Program-made: the position numbers and the translations under genes | Shown: in pieces, positions 1-5,309 of the stretch | How positions within the stretch are numbered: the first letter of the stretch is position 1 | How the letters are laid out: every line of letters starts with the position of its first letter | Notes under the pieces: model-generated | Seen by the model: the letters and a program-made list of their open reading frames with translations, nothing else | Told to the model about the DNA's origin: nothing | The model's database searches: none | DNA from: Pseudomonas sp. | GTDB taxonomy: Bacteria > Pseudomonadota > Gammaproteobacteria > Pseudomonadales > Pseudomonadaceae | Assembly (NCBI GenBank): GCA_003525045.1 | Contig: DQGF01000595.1 | Span: 1-5,311, forward strand | Reading direction: 5' to 3' | Length of the DNA stretch: 5,311 nucleotides

Positions 1-18
1 AGGCTTGCCCGCGAAGCT
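1..18. repeat. Partial REP palindrome cut by the window edge
   Basis: The first bases (AGGCTTGCCCGCGAAGC) resemble the inner half of the REP copies at 3173-3265 (GAGCCTGCTCGCGAAAGC), with a few differences. The element ends two bases before the stop codon of the minus-strand gene at 21-458, a typical position for a Pseudomonas REP just beyond a gene end. Only part of the element is visible, so its partner and orientation cannot be judged. Confidence 0.5.
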
Positions 19-20
19 TT

Positions 21-458
21 TCAAATCCAGGCGACTGCCAGCAATCCGGCTCCTAGCACCACACACAACGGCGAATAACCCCAGGTATCAAGCCGCGCAA
101 ACCGCGAATCCTTGACCTGCTTGAAGAACCCCACCAGATTCGAATCGCCGATCGCCCGGGCGAACATCAGCATCGCGATGGCGCTGATCACCCATTGCAA
201 CGACCAGTGATACACCGTGGGCAGATACAGGCCGACCCGCAGGCATACCAGCATCGCGATCAACAGCAACCCGACCGCCACCAGTAGCGTGGCAAAGCCC
301 GAAGGCTTGAACGCCGGCCTGGACTCTGCGCCGCTCTCGCCGAGCACGCGCGGCACGGCGGCCTCACTACCGATCTTGCCGCCCGCCGCCCAGTACAGGT
401 GGATCAGGCTGATCAACAGGAAGATGGCAGCCATCCATTGCGCAATAATAAGACTCAT
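21..458 (-). CDS. DUF3995-type four-helix inner-membrane protein
   Basis: This encodes a 145-residue integral membrane protein of unknown function. Four hydrophobic segments are visible, at about residues 4-23, 55-74, 85-103 and 129-145. A polar loop lies at 28-52 and a charged loop at 105-124. The pattern YWAAGGK near residue 22, an R-F-A-R-L-D-T stretch near 119-125 and Y-S-P-L-C near 128-132 match what I recall of DUF3995 proteins; no biochemical role is known for them. I chose ATG 458 because it begins directly with the first membrane helix and has a weak GGACG at 466-470. The frame stays open to a GTG at 581, but that would overlap the divergent gene and adds a non-membrane tail that looks like read-through. 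The gene is divergent from the DUF2946/receptor pair, sharing a 95-bp intergenic region, which may or may not mean related function. Confidence 0.85.
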   Translation of the reverse strand: MSLIIAQWMAAIFLLISLIHLYWAAGGKIGSEAAVPRVLGESGAESRPAFKPSGFATLLVAVGLLLIAMLVCLRVGLYLPTVYHWSLQWVISAIAMLMFARAIGDSNLVGFFKQVKDSRFARLDTWGYSPLCVVLGAGLLAVAWI

Positions 459-553
459 GTTCAGACGTCCAGCGTAAAATGTCGCAGCAGGATGAACTTC
501 CTTGAACGTTTTTGTAAGGGTATTCGTGATCGACGGTGTTAAAGTGCCGCTCC
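459..553. promoter_or_regulatory. Divergent intergenic region between the DUF3995 and cruR-like genes
   Basis: These 95 bases must hold the promoters of both the leftward membrane-protein gene and the rightward DUF2946/receptor pair. I see no convincing -35/-10 pair on either strand. There is no Fur-box-like GATAAT repeat and no AT-rich Zur-like palindrome. A TAAGGG at 515-520 is too far from the candidate GTG at 536 to act as its ribosome site. The call rests on gene layout only. Confidence 0.45.
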
Positions 554-940
554 ATGAAACTTGCCCGAACCGACCGCTCACTCATTGCCTGGATGCTCTA
601 TTGCTGTGTCCTGTTCAATGTGTTCGCCTGCAGCATCGGTCACGGGCAAATGGTCGGGTTGCAGCTCAACGGCATCGGTGGCCAGTTCTGTACGGTCGAC
701 CCGGCCACCCAGGCCCCGGCATCGTCGAACCCTGCCGAAGACAAACTGCCGACCCTGTCCAAGGCCTTCGGCTGTCCGCTGTGCTCTACGGGTGGCATGG
801 GGCCGGCGTTCAATTCCAGCCTGACCCTGGCGATCCTGCCCGAGCAGCACAGTCCGCCACTGGCCGTCATCGCCAGTGCCGACCTCCCTGCCCGCCTCAC
901 CTGGCCCTCGGCCAATCCTCGCGCCCCACCTTTCGCCTGA
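554..940 (+). CDS. cruR: DUF2946 protein, CruR-like copper-responsive upstream regulator
   Basis: This encodes a 128-residue DUF2946 protein. The N-terminus is a short basic stretch followed by a hydrophobic segment (about 9-28) that includes Cys17, Cys18 and Cys26. Cys46 lies in a G-x-F-C motif, and a CxxC (Cys74-Pro-Leu-Cys77, bases 773-784) follows a G. The C-terminus reads P-R-A-P-P-F-A, placing an RAPP motif at 123-126 (bases 920-931), two codons from the stop. Known for the family: B. pertussis CruR senses copper through its CxxC while being translated. This relieves an arrest at the RAPP motif and triggers Rho-dependent termination before the downstream TonB-dependent transporter gene. 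Both motifs and the gene order are present here, so I infer the same role: keeping the receptor on when copper is scarce. Start: ATG 554 gives the usual DUF2946 N-terminus, although its ribosome site is weak (AAAGTG at 542-547). A GTG at 536 would add six residues. Confidence 0.82.
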   Translation: MKLARTDRSLIAWMLYCCVLFNVFACSIGHGQMVGLQLNGIGGQFCTVDPATQAPASSNPAEDKLPTLSKAFGCPLCSTGGMGPAFNSSLTLAILPEQHSPPLAVIASADLPARLTWPSANPRAPPFA

Positions 941-1029
941 GTTTCCTTGCCTTTTCCGATCAGCCCACTGCGCCAACGCGTGGCGTTTGCCTGTGCGCTG
1001 ACTCTTAGCCAAGCATTCAGGATTCATCG
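941..1029 (+). promoter_or_regulatory. C-rich leader between cruR-like gene and receptor, candidate Rho termination zone
   Basis: This is the 89-base gap between the DUF2946 stop and the receptor start. Its first 35 bases (941-975) hold 14 C, 11 T, 6 G and 4 A, with many pyrimidine-C steps. That is the C-over-G bias expected of a Rho loading site. No U-run intrinsic terminator is visible. The gap ends with AGGA at 1019-1022, seven bases before the receptor ATG. In the Bordetella CruR operon, Rho-dependent termination falls in the equivalent place. The rut assignment here is inferred from composition. Confidence 0.5.
971..985 (+). other. Small inverted repeat in the cruR-receptor gap
   Basis: CGCCA and TGGCG (971-975 and 981-985) can pair around a five-base loop ACGCG, with one possible extra G-U pair outside. 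The stem is short and no T-run follows, so it is not a standard terminator. It could be part of a leader fold that hides or exposes the Rho-loading stretch, or it may be chance in GC-rich DNA. Confidence 0.3.
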
Positions 1030-3162
1030 ATGAAAACCATTCCTTTGCTGGCAAGCCTGTTCGGCTGCCTGTCCGTTAATGCCTGGGCGCAATCCACGCT
1101 CGACCTCGCGCCCATCACTATTGAGGGTGAAACTCCCACTGAGCCAGGCCTGAGCCTCGATCAATCCAGCGGCATGGCCTCGCGCCTGGGCCTGAGCGTG
1201 CGTGACACCCCGGCTTCAGTAGCGATCGCCAACCGCAACGACATCGAGCGCCACGGTGCGCAGAATTTTCAGGATGCTGCCAACACCTTGCCCGGCGTCA
1301 ATGCCAGTGCGCCGCCGGGCTTCGGTGGATTCGTCTCCTATCGAGGATTCACCAGCAGCCAGATCACCCAGATGTTCAACGGTATCAACGTCTCCGGCGG
1401 TCTCGCCCGGCCGGTGGATGCGTGGATCTATGATCGGGTGGAGCTGGTGGGCGGTCCGTCGTCATTGATCAATGGCGCCGGCTCCGTGGGCGGTTCGCTG
1501 AACTACGTGACCAAACTGGCCACCCGTGAAGAGCAAGCCGTCGAAGGCCGGGTCAGCTACGGCACTTATGACACCACCGAGACCGCGTTCGGCCTCAATC
1601 ACGCCCTGAGCGATGCCCGTTCGGACGTGCAGCACTATGCCCGCGTCGACGTCAGCCACAACACCGGCAACGGCTACATCGACCGGCAGGAACGCGATGC
1701 ATGGAGCGTGGCGTTCTCCTTGCTCAGCGACCTGACACCGAACCTGTCCCACACCCTGGCCCTGGAATATCAGGACGAGCACGAAGACAGTCCCTACTGG
1801 GGCACACCGGTGCTCAACCCCAAGGCCGGTGAATTGAAGATCGACAAGCACAACCGCTTCAACAACTACAACGTCGAGGATGGCCGATACGAACAACGGA
1901 CGATCTGGGTCCGCTCGATCATCGACTACCGGATCAACGACAGCACCAGCCTGCGCAATACCCTCTATCACCTCGACAGCCAGCGCGACTACCGCAACCT
2001 GGAAACCTATCAGTACAACGCCGACAACAGCGCGGTGAACCGCTCCACGGCGTATCAGGTGCGACACCAGGGCGAGCAGAACGGCAACCAGTTCGAATTG
2101 CGCCACGACAACCGCCTGTTCGGCCTGGACACCACCTGGTCCGGCGGTTTCGAGTACAAGGTCAATCAGACCACCAACTCACCGCTGAACGTCAAAGGCG
2201 CCAGCACGGTCGATCCGAACAACTTTGAGCCGGGGCATTTCTACGACATTCCGGGCACCCGACCGGGGTTTGTCAGCGACAAGACCAATGAAGTCACGAC
2301 CAAAGCCTTGTTCGTCGAAAACCGCCTGGCGCTGACCGACAAGCTGGCGTTGCTGACTGGCCTGCGTTACGACGACATCGACCTTGACGTGACCAATCAC
2401 CGGGAAGTGACCGCCAGCAATCCCCGGCATGTGAAACGCAGCTGGGAGCCGGTGACCGGTCGGGTCGGTCTGACCTATCAATTCATTCCCAGCGCCAATG
2501 TCTACGTGCAATACAGCACCGCCGCCGAACAGCCCAATGGCACGCAGGACTTCGACGTGTCCACCGGCAAGCAATGGGAAGTGGGCAGCAAGTTCGATTA
2601 CCTGGGCGGGCGTGGTTCGGCGACGGTGGCGGCGTACACGATCGAGCGCAAGGACTTCGCGGTGACCGATCCGCTGGACCCGACCCTCAGCATTCCGGTA
2701 GGTCAGCAGACTTCAAGGGGGATTGAATTGGCCAGTTCGTTGCGGATCACCGACAAGTTGCTGGCCGAGGGTAACTTCGCCTGGGTCGATGCCCAATACG
2801 ACGAATTCACCGAGAAGAACGCCGCGGGGGTGGTGGTTTCACGCAAAGGCAATACACCGACCAACGTGCCGGACCGGGTCGGCAATCTGTGGTTGACCTA
2901 TGACTTCGCGCCGCAATGGCAAGGCGGCGTCGATGCGCGTTACGTGGCCTCGGTGTTTGCCGACAGCGCCAATACCCTGACGGTGCCGTCGTACACGCTA
3001 TTTGGCACCTTCCTCAGCTATAAGGTCGATCAGCACACCACCGTCACTGGCCGCGTGCGTAACCTGACCAACGAGGTGTATGCCGAGTTTGCCCATGTGT
3101 CGCCGGCGTATTACCTCGGTACGCCGCGCACCTTTGAATTGGCAGTACAGACCAGGTTTTAA
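1030..3162 (+). CDS. TonB-dependent outer-membrane receptor, siderophore-receptor type, probably copper-controlled
   Basis: This 710-residue protein is a full-length TonB-dependent transporter. A signal peptide with likely cleavage after A-W-A (residue 20) is followed by a probable TonB-box region around 26-33 (L-A-P-I-T-I-E-G). The plug domain spans about 57-162, with D-T-P-A-S-V near 59-64, an Arg-Gly-Phe at 105-107 and D-R-V-E-L-V-x-G-P at 135-143, ending in G-G-S-L-N-Y-V-T-K. A beta-barrel rich in aromatic and Asp/Asn residues runs to the terminal Phe710. There is no N-terminal signalling (STN) domain, so it is not a surface-signalling transducer. By sequence it belongs with ferric-siderophore receptors, not with OprC. 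Its position behind a CruR-like gene suggests copper or copper-chelate import instead. The mature chain has no Cys and only Met49 and Met115, so it lacks an OprC-style Cys/Met copper site. AGGA at 1019-1022 supports the start. No inner-membrane transporter gene follows. Confidence 0.93.
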   Translation: MKTIPLLASLFGCLSVNAWAQSTLDLAPITIEGETPTEPGLSLDQSSGMASRLGLSVRDTPASVAIANRNDIERHGAQNFQDAANTLPGVNASAPPGFGGFVSYRGFTSSQITQMFNGINVSGGLARPVDAWIYDRVELVGGPSSLINGAGSVGGSLNYVTKLATREEQAVEGRVSYGTYDTTETAFGLNHALSDARSDVQHYARVDVSHNTGNGYIDRQERDAWSVAFSLLSDLTPNLSHTLALEYQDEHEDSPYWGTPVLNPKAGELKIDKHNRFNNYNVEDGRYEQRTIWVRSIIDYRINDSTSLRNTLYHLDSQRDYRNLETYQYNADNSAVNRSTAYQVRHQGEQNGNQFELRHDNRLFGLDTTWSGGFEYKVNQTTNSPLNVKGASTVDPNNFEPGHFYDIPGTRPGFVSDKTNEVTTKALFVENRLALTDKLALLTGLRYDDIDLDVTNHREVTASNPRHVKRSWEPVTGRVGLTYQFIPSANVYVQYSTAAEQPNGTQDFDVSTGKQWEVGSKFDYLGGRGSATVAAYTIERKDFAVTDPLDPTLSIPVGQQTSRGIELASSLRITDKLLAEGNFAWVDAQYDEFTEKNAAGVVVSRKGNTPTNVPDRVGNLWLTYDFAPQWQGGVDARYVASVFADSANTLTVPSYTLFGTFLSYKVDQHTTVTGRVRNLTNEVYAEFAHVSPAYYLGTPRTFELAVQTRF

Positions 3163-3172
3163 GAGCAAACGC

Positions 3173-3265
3173 TTCGCGAGCAGGCTCGCTCCCACAATGA
3201 ATCTCCTTTGCAGGCATATTCTGCTGACAACCGAGATCAACTGTGGGAGCGAGCCTGCTCGCGAA
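3173..3265. repeat. REP doublet (REPIN), perfect 24-bp inverted repeat
   Basis: Bases 3173-3196 and 3242-3265 are perfect reverse complements, separated by 45 bases. Each arm contains its own palindrome (GCGAGC-AG-GCTCGC at 3176-3189; GCGAGC-CT-GCTCGC at 3249-3262) flanked by the GTGG tetranucleotide typical of REP elements. Two REPs in inverted orientation form a REPIN, which is thought to be mobilised by a RAYT transposase encoded elsewhere. Pairing continues outward by three bases (CGC/GCG) past a one-base bulge. It lies 10 bases after the receptor stop and 38 bases from the stop of the convergent gene. It may therefore act as a shared transcript end or 3' protective structure, although no T-run follows either arm. 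Confidence 0.93.
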
Positions 3266-3303
3266 AGCGGTAGACAGCCCACCATACATGCCGAGCCGTT
3301 CGC

Positions 3304-4320
3304 TTATTTCAGCTGCGCAGCCACCTTATCCGCCACATCCTCAGGCACCCAGGCCCGCCACACATCCGGGTGCGCCTTCATGAACGCCTCCGCCGCCTGC
3401 CGTGGCGCGGTGTGTTTTTCGCTCATCTCGGCCAGGGCCTTGTTCAACGGGTCGATCGGCAAGTCGACCTTGCTGAAGAATTCGGCAATCTGCGGGTACT
3501 GTTTCTGGAATGGCGTGGACACGCCGATGGACAGCTTCGAGGGCAGCGAGCGCGTCGGTTTCGGATTCGGATTACCCGCGTCGGTCAGGGTCTTCCAGGC
3601 ATCTGCATCGAACGGCGGCTCTTCCAGCTGAATCAGCTTGAAGCGACCGAGCAACGGTGTCGGCGACCAGTAATAAAATAAAACCGGCTTGCTGCGACGG
3701 ATCGACGAACTGATTTCCGCATCCAGCGCCGCCCCCGAACCGCTGCGAAAGTTCACATAACTGTCGTCCAGGCCATAGGCCTTGAGCTTCTGCTTGTTGA
3801 CCACTTCCGATGTCCAGCCGATCGGGCTGTTGAGGAACCGCCCCTTGCCCGGGGACTCGGGATCACTGAACACGCCCTTGTATTTCGGCAGGTCGCTGAC
3901 ACTGCGCAGGTCCGGCGCCAGCGGCTTGATGCCCTTGGCCGGGTCGCCCTTGATCACATATTCCGGCACCCACCAGCCTTCGGTCGCGCCCTTGACCGTA
4001 TCGCCCAGACTGACGACTTTGCCTTCAGCCTCGGCCTTGACCCAGACCGGACTGCGACCGGCCCATTCCTCGCCAATGACCTGAATATCATTGTTGGCCA
4101 GGGCGGTTTCCAGGGTGATGGTCGTCCCCGGCAAGGTATCGGTCGGCAAACCGTAGCCCTTCTCGACAATGATCCGCAGGATGTCGGTGATCAGGCTGCC
4201 GCTTTCCCAGTTCAGGTCGGCAAAGTGGATCGGCGCCTGGACAGCGAACACTGGAACGGGTGAAGCCAACAAACCGAACGTGGCCAGGGTAGCGGCCAGC
4301 AACCGTCGAAATCCGTTCAT
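3304..4320 (-). CDS. Periplasmic glycine-betaine/quaternary-amine ABC transporter substrate-binding protein (OpuAC type)
   Basis: This 338-residue exported binding protein would capture a compatible solute or quaternary amine in the periplasm for an ABC importer. The signal peptide has a basic N-terminus (R5-R6), a hydrophobic core to about residue 20 and likely cleavage after V-F-A (26). The mature chain opens with the first lobe's F-A-D-L-N-W-E (33-39). Then come G-E-E-W-A-G (83-88), G-W-W-V-P-E-Y (115-121) and, in the second lobe, a Y-Y-W-S-P stretch. Trp38, Trp86, Trp93, Trp116, Trp117 and Tyr121 are candidates for the aromatic cage that OpuAC/ProX-type proteins use to hold a trimethylammonium group. 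I chose ATG 4320 because GAGGTG lies seven bases upstream; a GTG at 4344 lies upstream of this ribosome site. No ABC permease or ATPase gene adjoins it, so it is an orphan that may serve a distant transporter. The exact ligand (betaine, choline, carnitine or proline betaine) cannot be read from sequence. Confidence 0.88.
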   Translation of the reverse strand: MNGFRRLLAATLATFGLLASPVPVFAVQAPIHFADLNWESGSLITDILRIIVEKGYGLPTDTLPGTTITLETALANNDIQVIGEEWAGRSPVWVKAEAEGKVVSLGDTVKGATEGWWVPEYVIKGDPAKGIKPLAPDLRSVSDLPKYKGVFSDPESPGKGRFLNSPIGWTSEVVNKQKLKAYGLDDSYVNFRSGSGAALDAEISSSIRRSKPVLFYYWSPTPLLGRFKLIQLEEPPFDADAWKTLTDAGNPNPKPTRSLPSKLSIGVSTPFQKQYPQIAEFFSKVDLPIDPLNKALAEMSEKHTAPRQAAEAFMKAHPDVWRAWVPEDVADKVAAQLK

Positions 4321-4327
4321 GGTTATG

Positions 4328-4333
4328 CACCTC
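4328..4333 (-). promoter_or_regulatory. Ribosome binding site setting the binding-protein start
   Basis: GAGGTG on the minus strand sits seven bases before ATG 4320. It is a strong match to the anti-Shine-Dalgarno sequence and lies inside the extension that a GTG start at 4344 would require. This decides the start in favour of 4320. Confidence 0.8.
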
Positions 4334-4380
4334 GTGCTGTTCACGGCAATAGCAGGATGGCCTGGCGCAAGACCGCAAAG

Positions 4381-4415
4381 CCTCTGAATACTCAGTCAAC
4401 TGACTGTAGTAGAGG
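4381..4415 (-). promoter_or_regulatory. Compound inverted repeat, possible terminator or operator
   Basis: Three nested arms pair around 4399-4400: CCTCT/AGAGG (4381-4385 with 4411-4415), ACT/AGT (4390-4392 with 4408-4410) and a perfect CAGTCA/TGACTG core (4393-4398 with 4401-4406). A small internal loop and a one-base bulge separate the arms. On the minus strand it starts 18 bases after the stop codon of the gene at 4434-4904 and 61 bases before the binding-protein start. It could end that transcript or serve as an operator or leader hairpin for the binding-protein gene. Only CTTT follows it, so it is a weak match to an intrinsic terminator. Confidence 0.45.
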
Positions 4416-4433
4416 TTCCTGCTTTTCAGGGCA

Positions 4434-4904
4434 TTACTCGCTGGCCTTGAAGGTCACCAGTTCACCCTTGCGCCACTTGGCAGCCTTGGCGGTCACAGCC
4501 TTGAGGGTTTTGGTCAGGCCTTCCTGAAGCTGCTGGTGGGCGGCGAACACCATCACCACGCTATGACCTTCCTTGAACAGGATCCCGTTGCCGTCGGCGC
4601 TGGTCACGAAAGCGTAATCGCCCAGCCCGTAGACCGTCAGTTTGATTTCGCGGAACTTGATGTCCAGCTTGCCGCCTTCGCGACTGGGCAATACGGAGGC
4701 GCTGAAATGATCGCCAACCTTGAGTTTGAGTCCTGGCTTGTCATCTACCACCAGCGCTGACTCGGTATCGATTTCGGCAATGTAAATGCCTTCAGCGTTC
4801 TGTTCGGTGATGTAAACGAAACGTGACTGAAACTGTTTAACCAGCTTTGCGCGCAAATCACCCAGCACGAACAAAGCATGCATATCGAGATTACTTACTG
4901 CCAA
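4434..4904 (-). CDS. Small soluble protein of unknown function
   Basis: This encodes a 156-residue protein that I do not recognise as a characterised family. It has no signal peptide or membrane segment in the chosen frame. The N-terminal part reads like a helix (M-H-A-L-F-V-L-G-D-L-R-A-K-L). Alternating hydrophobic/charged stretches suggesting a beta-rich core fill the middle, and a basic helix near the C-terminus is rich in Lys and Ala (T-L-K-A-V-T-A-K-A-A-K-W-R-K). I place the start at TTG 4904 because GGGGA at 4912-4916 lies seven bases upstream. An ATG at 4883 (149 residues) has only a poor ribosome site. The frame stays open to GTG 5033, but that extra part (several Cys and Arg, a hydrophobic patch) looks like non-coding read-through. 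Its 3' end is followed by the hairpin at 4381-4415. Clean codon use suggests a real gene; function unknown. Confidence 0.75.
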   Translation of the reverse strand: MAVSNLDMHALFVLGDLRAKLVKQFQSRFVYITEQNAEGIYIAEIDTESALVVDDKPGLKLKVGDHFSASVLPSREGGKLDIKFREIKLTVYGLGDYAFVTSADGNGILFKEGHSVVMVFAAHQQLQEGLTKTLKAVTAKAAKWRKGELVTFKASE

Positions 4905-4911
4905 GGAAACA

Positions 4912-4916
4912 TCCCC
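4912..4916 (-). promoter_or_regulatory. Ribosome binding site favouring a TTG start
   Basis: GGGGA on the minus strand lies seven bases before TTG 4904, whereas the first in-frame ATG (4883) has only AAGTAA-like sequence at that distance. This spacing is the main reason for choosing the rare TTG start. An internal ATG start cannot be excluded. Confidence 0.5.
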
Positions 4917-5244
4917 ACATCTGAAAATGATGCTGCACACAGAAAAAGCGCACAGCAGAAAAAAGCGGCAATGCCGAGGGTTTAGCCGAATGACCCGGGT
5001 TGAAATCCTGAAACGAGCAGAGCGCTCATCCACCGCGAGGCGTGAGAAGACTACTGGAATGTCACTCGCGTCGTCATGCCTGGCGTTCGTCAGAGGTTGA
5101 AGGAAAACGCCCTGCTAACAACCAGAAAAACCGGATTACCAACTTTAGGGAAAAAACGCTAAAAAAAAAGCACTTTTCTTACATATCGTCAGCAAAAAAT
5201 TGCTTTAGATAAACACCCATCGCCAACCAGTGGTGGTGATTCTA

Positions 5245-5258
5245 GAGCAGCGATGCTC
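5245..5258 (+). other. Short 5'-leader hairpin with a GNRA-type loop
   Basis: GAGCA (5245-5249) and TGCTC (5254-5258) pair perfectly around the four-base loop GCGA, which fits the GNRA tetraloop pattern known to be stable in RNA. It lies about 50 bases before the ribosome site at the right edge, so it would sit in the leader of the next gene if transcription starts upstream. It is short enough to be chance. Confidence 0.35.
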
Positions 5259-5304
5259 ACCGAGACTAGCCAAAACGAAGTACACACGTCGGCAAAACAA
5301 CGAA

Positions 5305-5309
5305 AAGGA
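5305..5309 (+). promoter_or_regulatory. Shine-Dalgarno site of a gene starting beyond the right edge
   Basis: AAGGA, preceded by A-rich sequence (ACGAAAAGGACT), ends two bases before the window edge. No start codon follows within the window, so a plus-strand gene would begin a few bases further on. The long gene-free region to its left fits a promoter and leader for that gene. Its identity cannot be seen. Confidence 0.6.

Noticed and set aside
459..581. N-terminal extension of the DUF3995 gene to a GTG at 581
   Set aside because: The added 41 residues look like read-through, would overlap the start of the divergent DUF2946 gene, and the ATG at 458 leads straight into the first membrane helix.
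502..1008. Long open frame on the plus strand across the cruR-like gene, and the antisense frame at 578-1054
   Set aside because: Both are shadow frames of GC-rich coding DNA. They are Arg/Pro/Gly-rich without domain features, while the DUF2946 frame has recognisable motifs.
1462..2106. Antisense open frame inside the receptor gene
   Set aside because: It is Val/Ala-repetitive with no motif and is explained by codon bias of the receptor on the other strand.
1030..3162. Calling the receptor OprC because of the copper context
   Set aside because: It lacks the OprC plug sequence and its Cys/Met copper ligands; its plug and barrel look like siderophore-type receptors.
3080..3631. Open frames running through the REP doublet on both strands (also 2998-3289)
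   Set aside because: They are created by the repeat arms and overlap the ends of two clear genes; they have no start signals or protein-like sequence.
4905..5033. N-terminal extension of the unknown protein to a GTG at 5033
   Set aside because: The extension is rich in Cys, Arg and Phe with no resemblance to the rest of the protein, and a ribosome site with correct spacing lies before TTG 4904.
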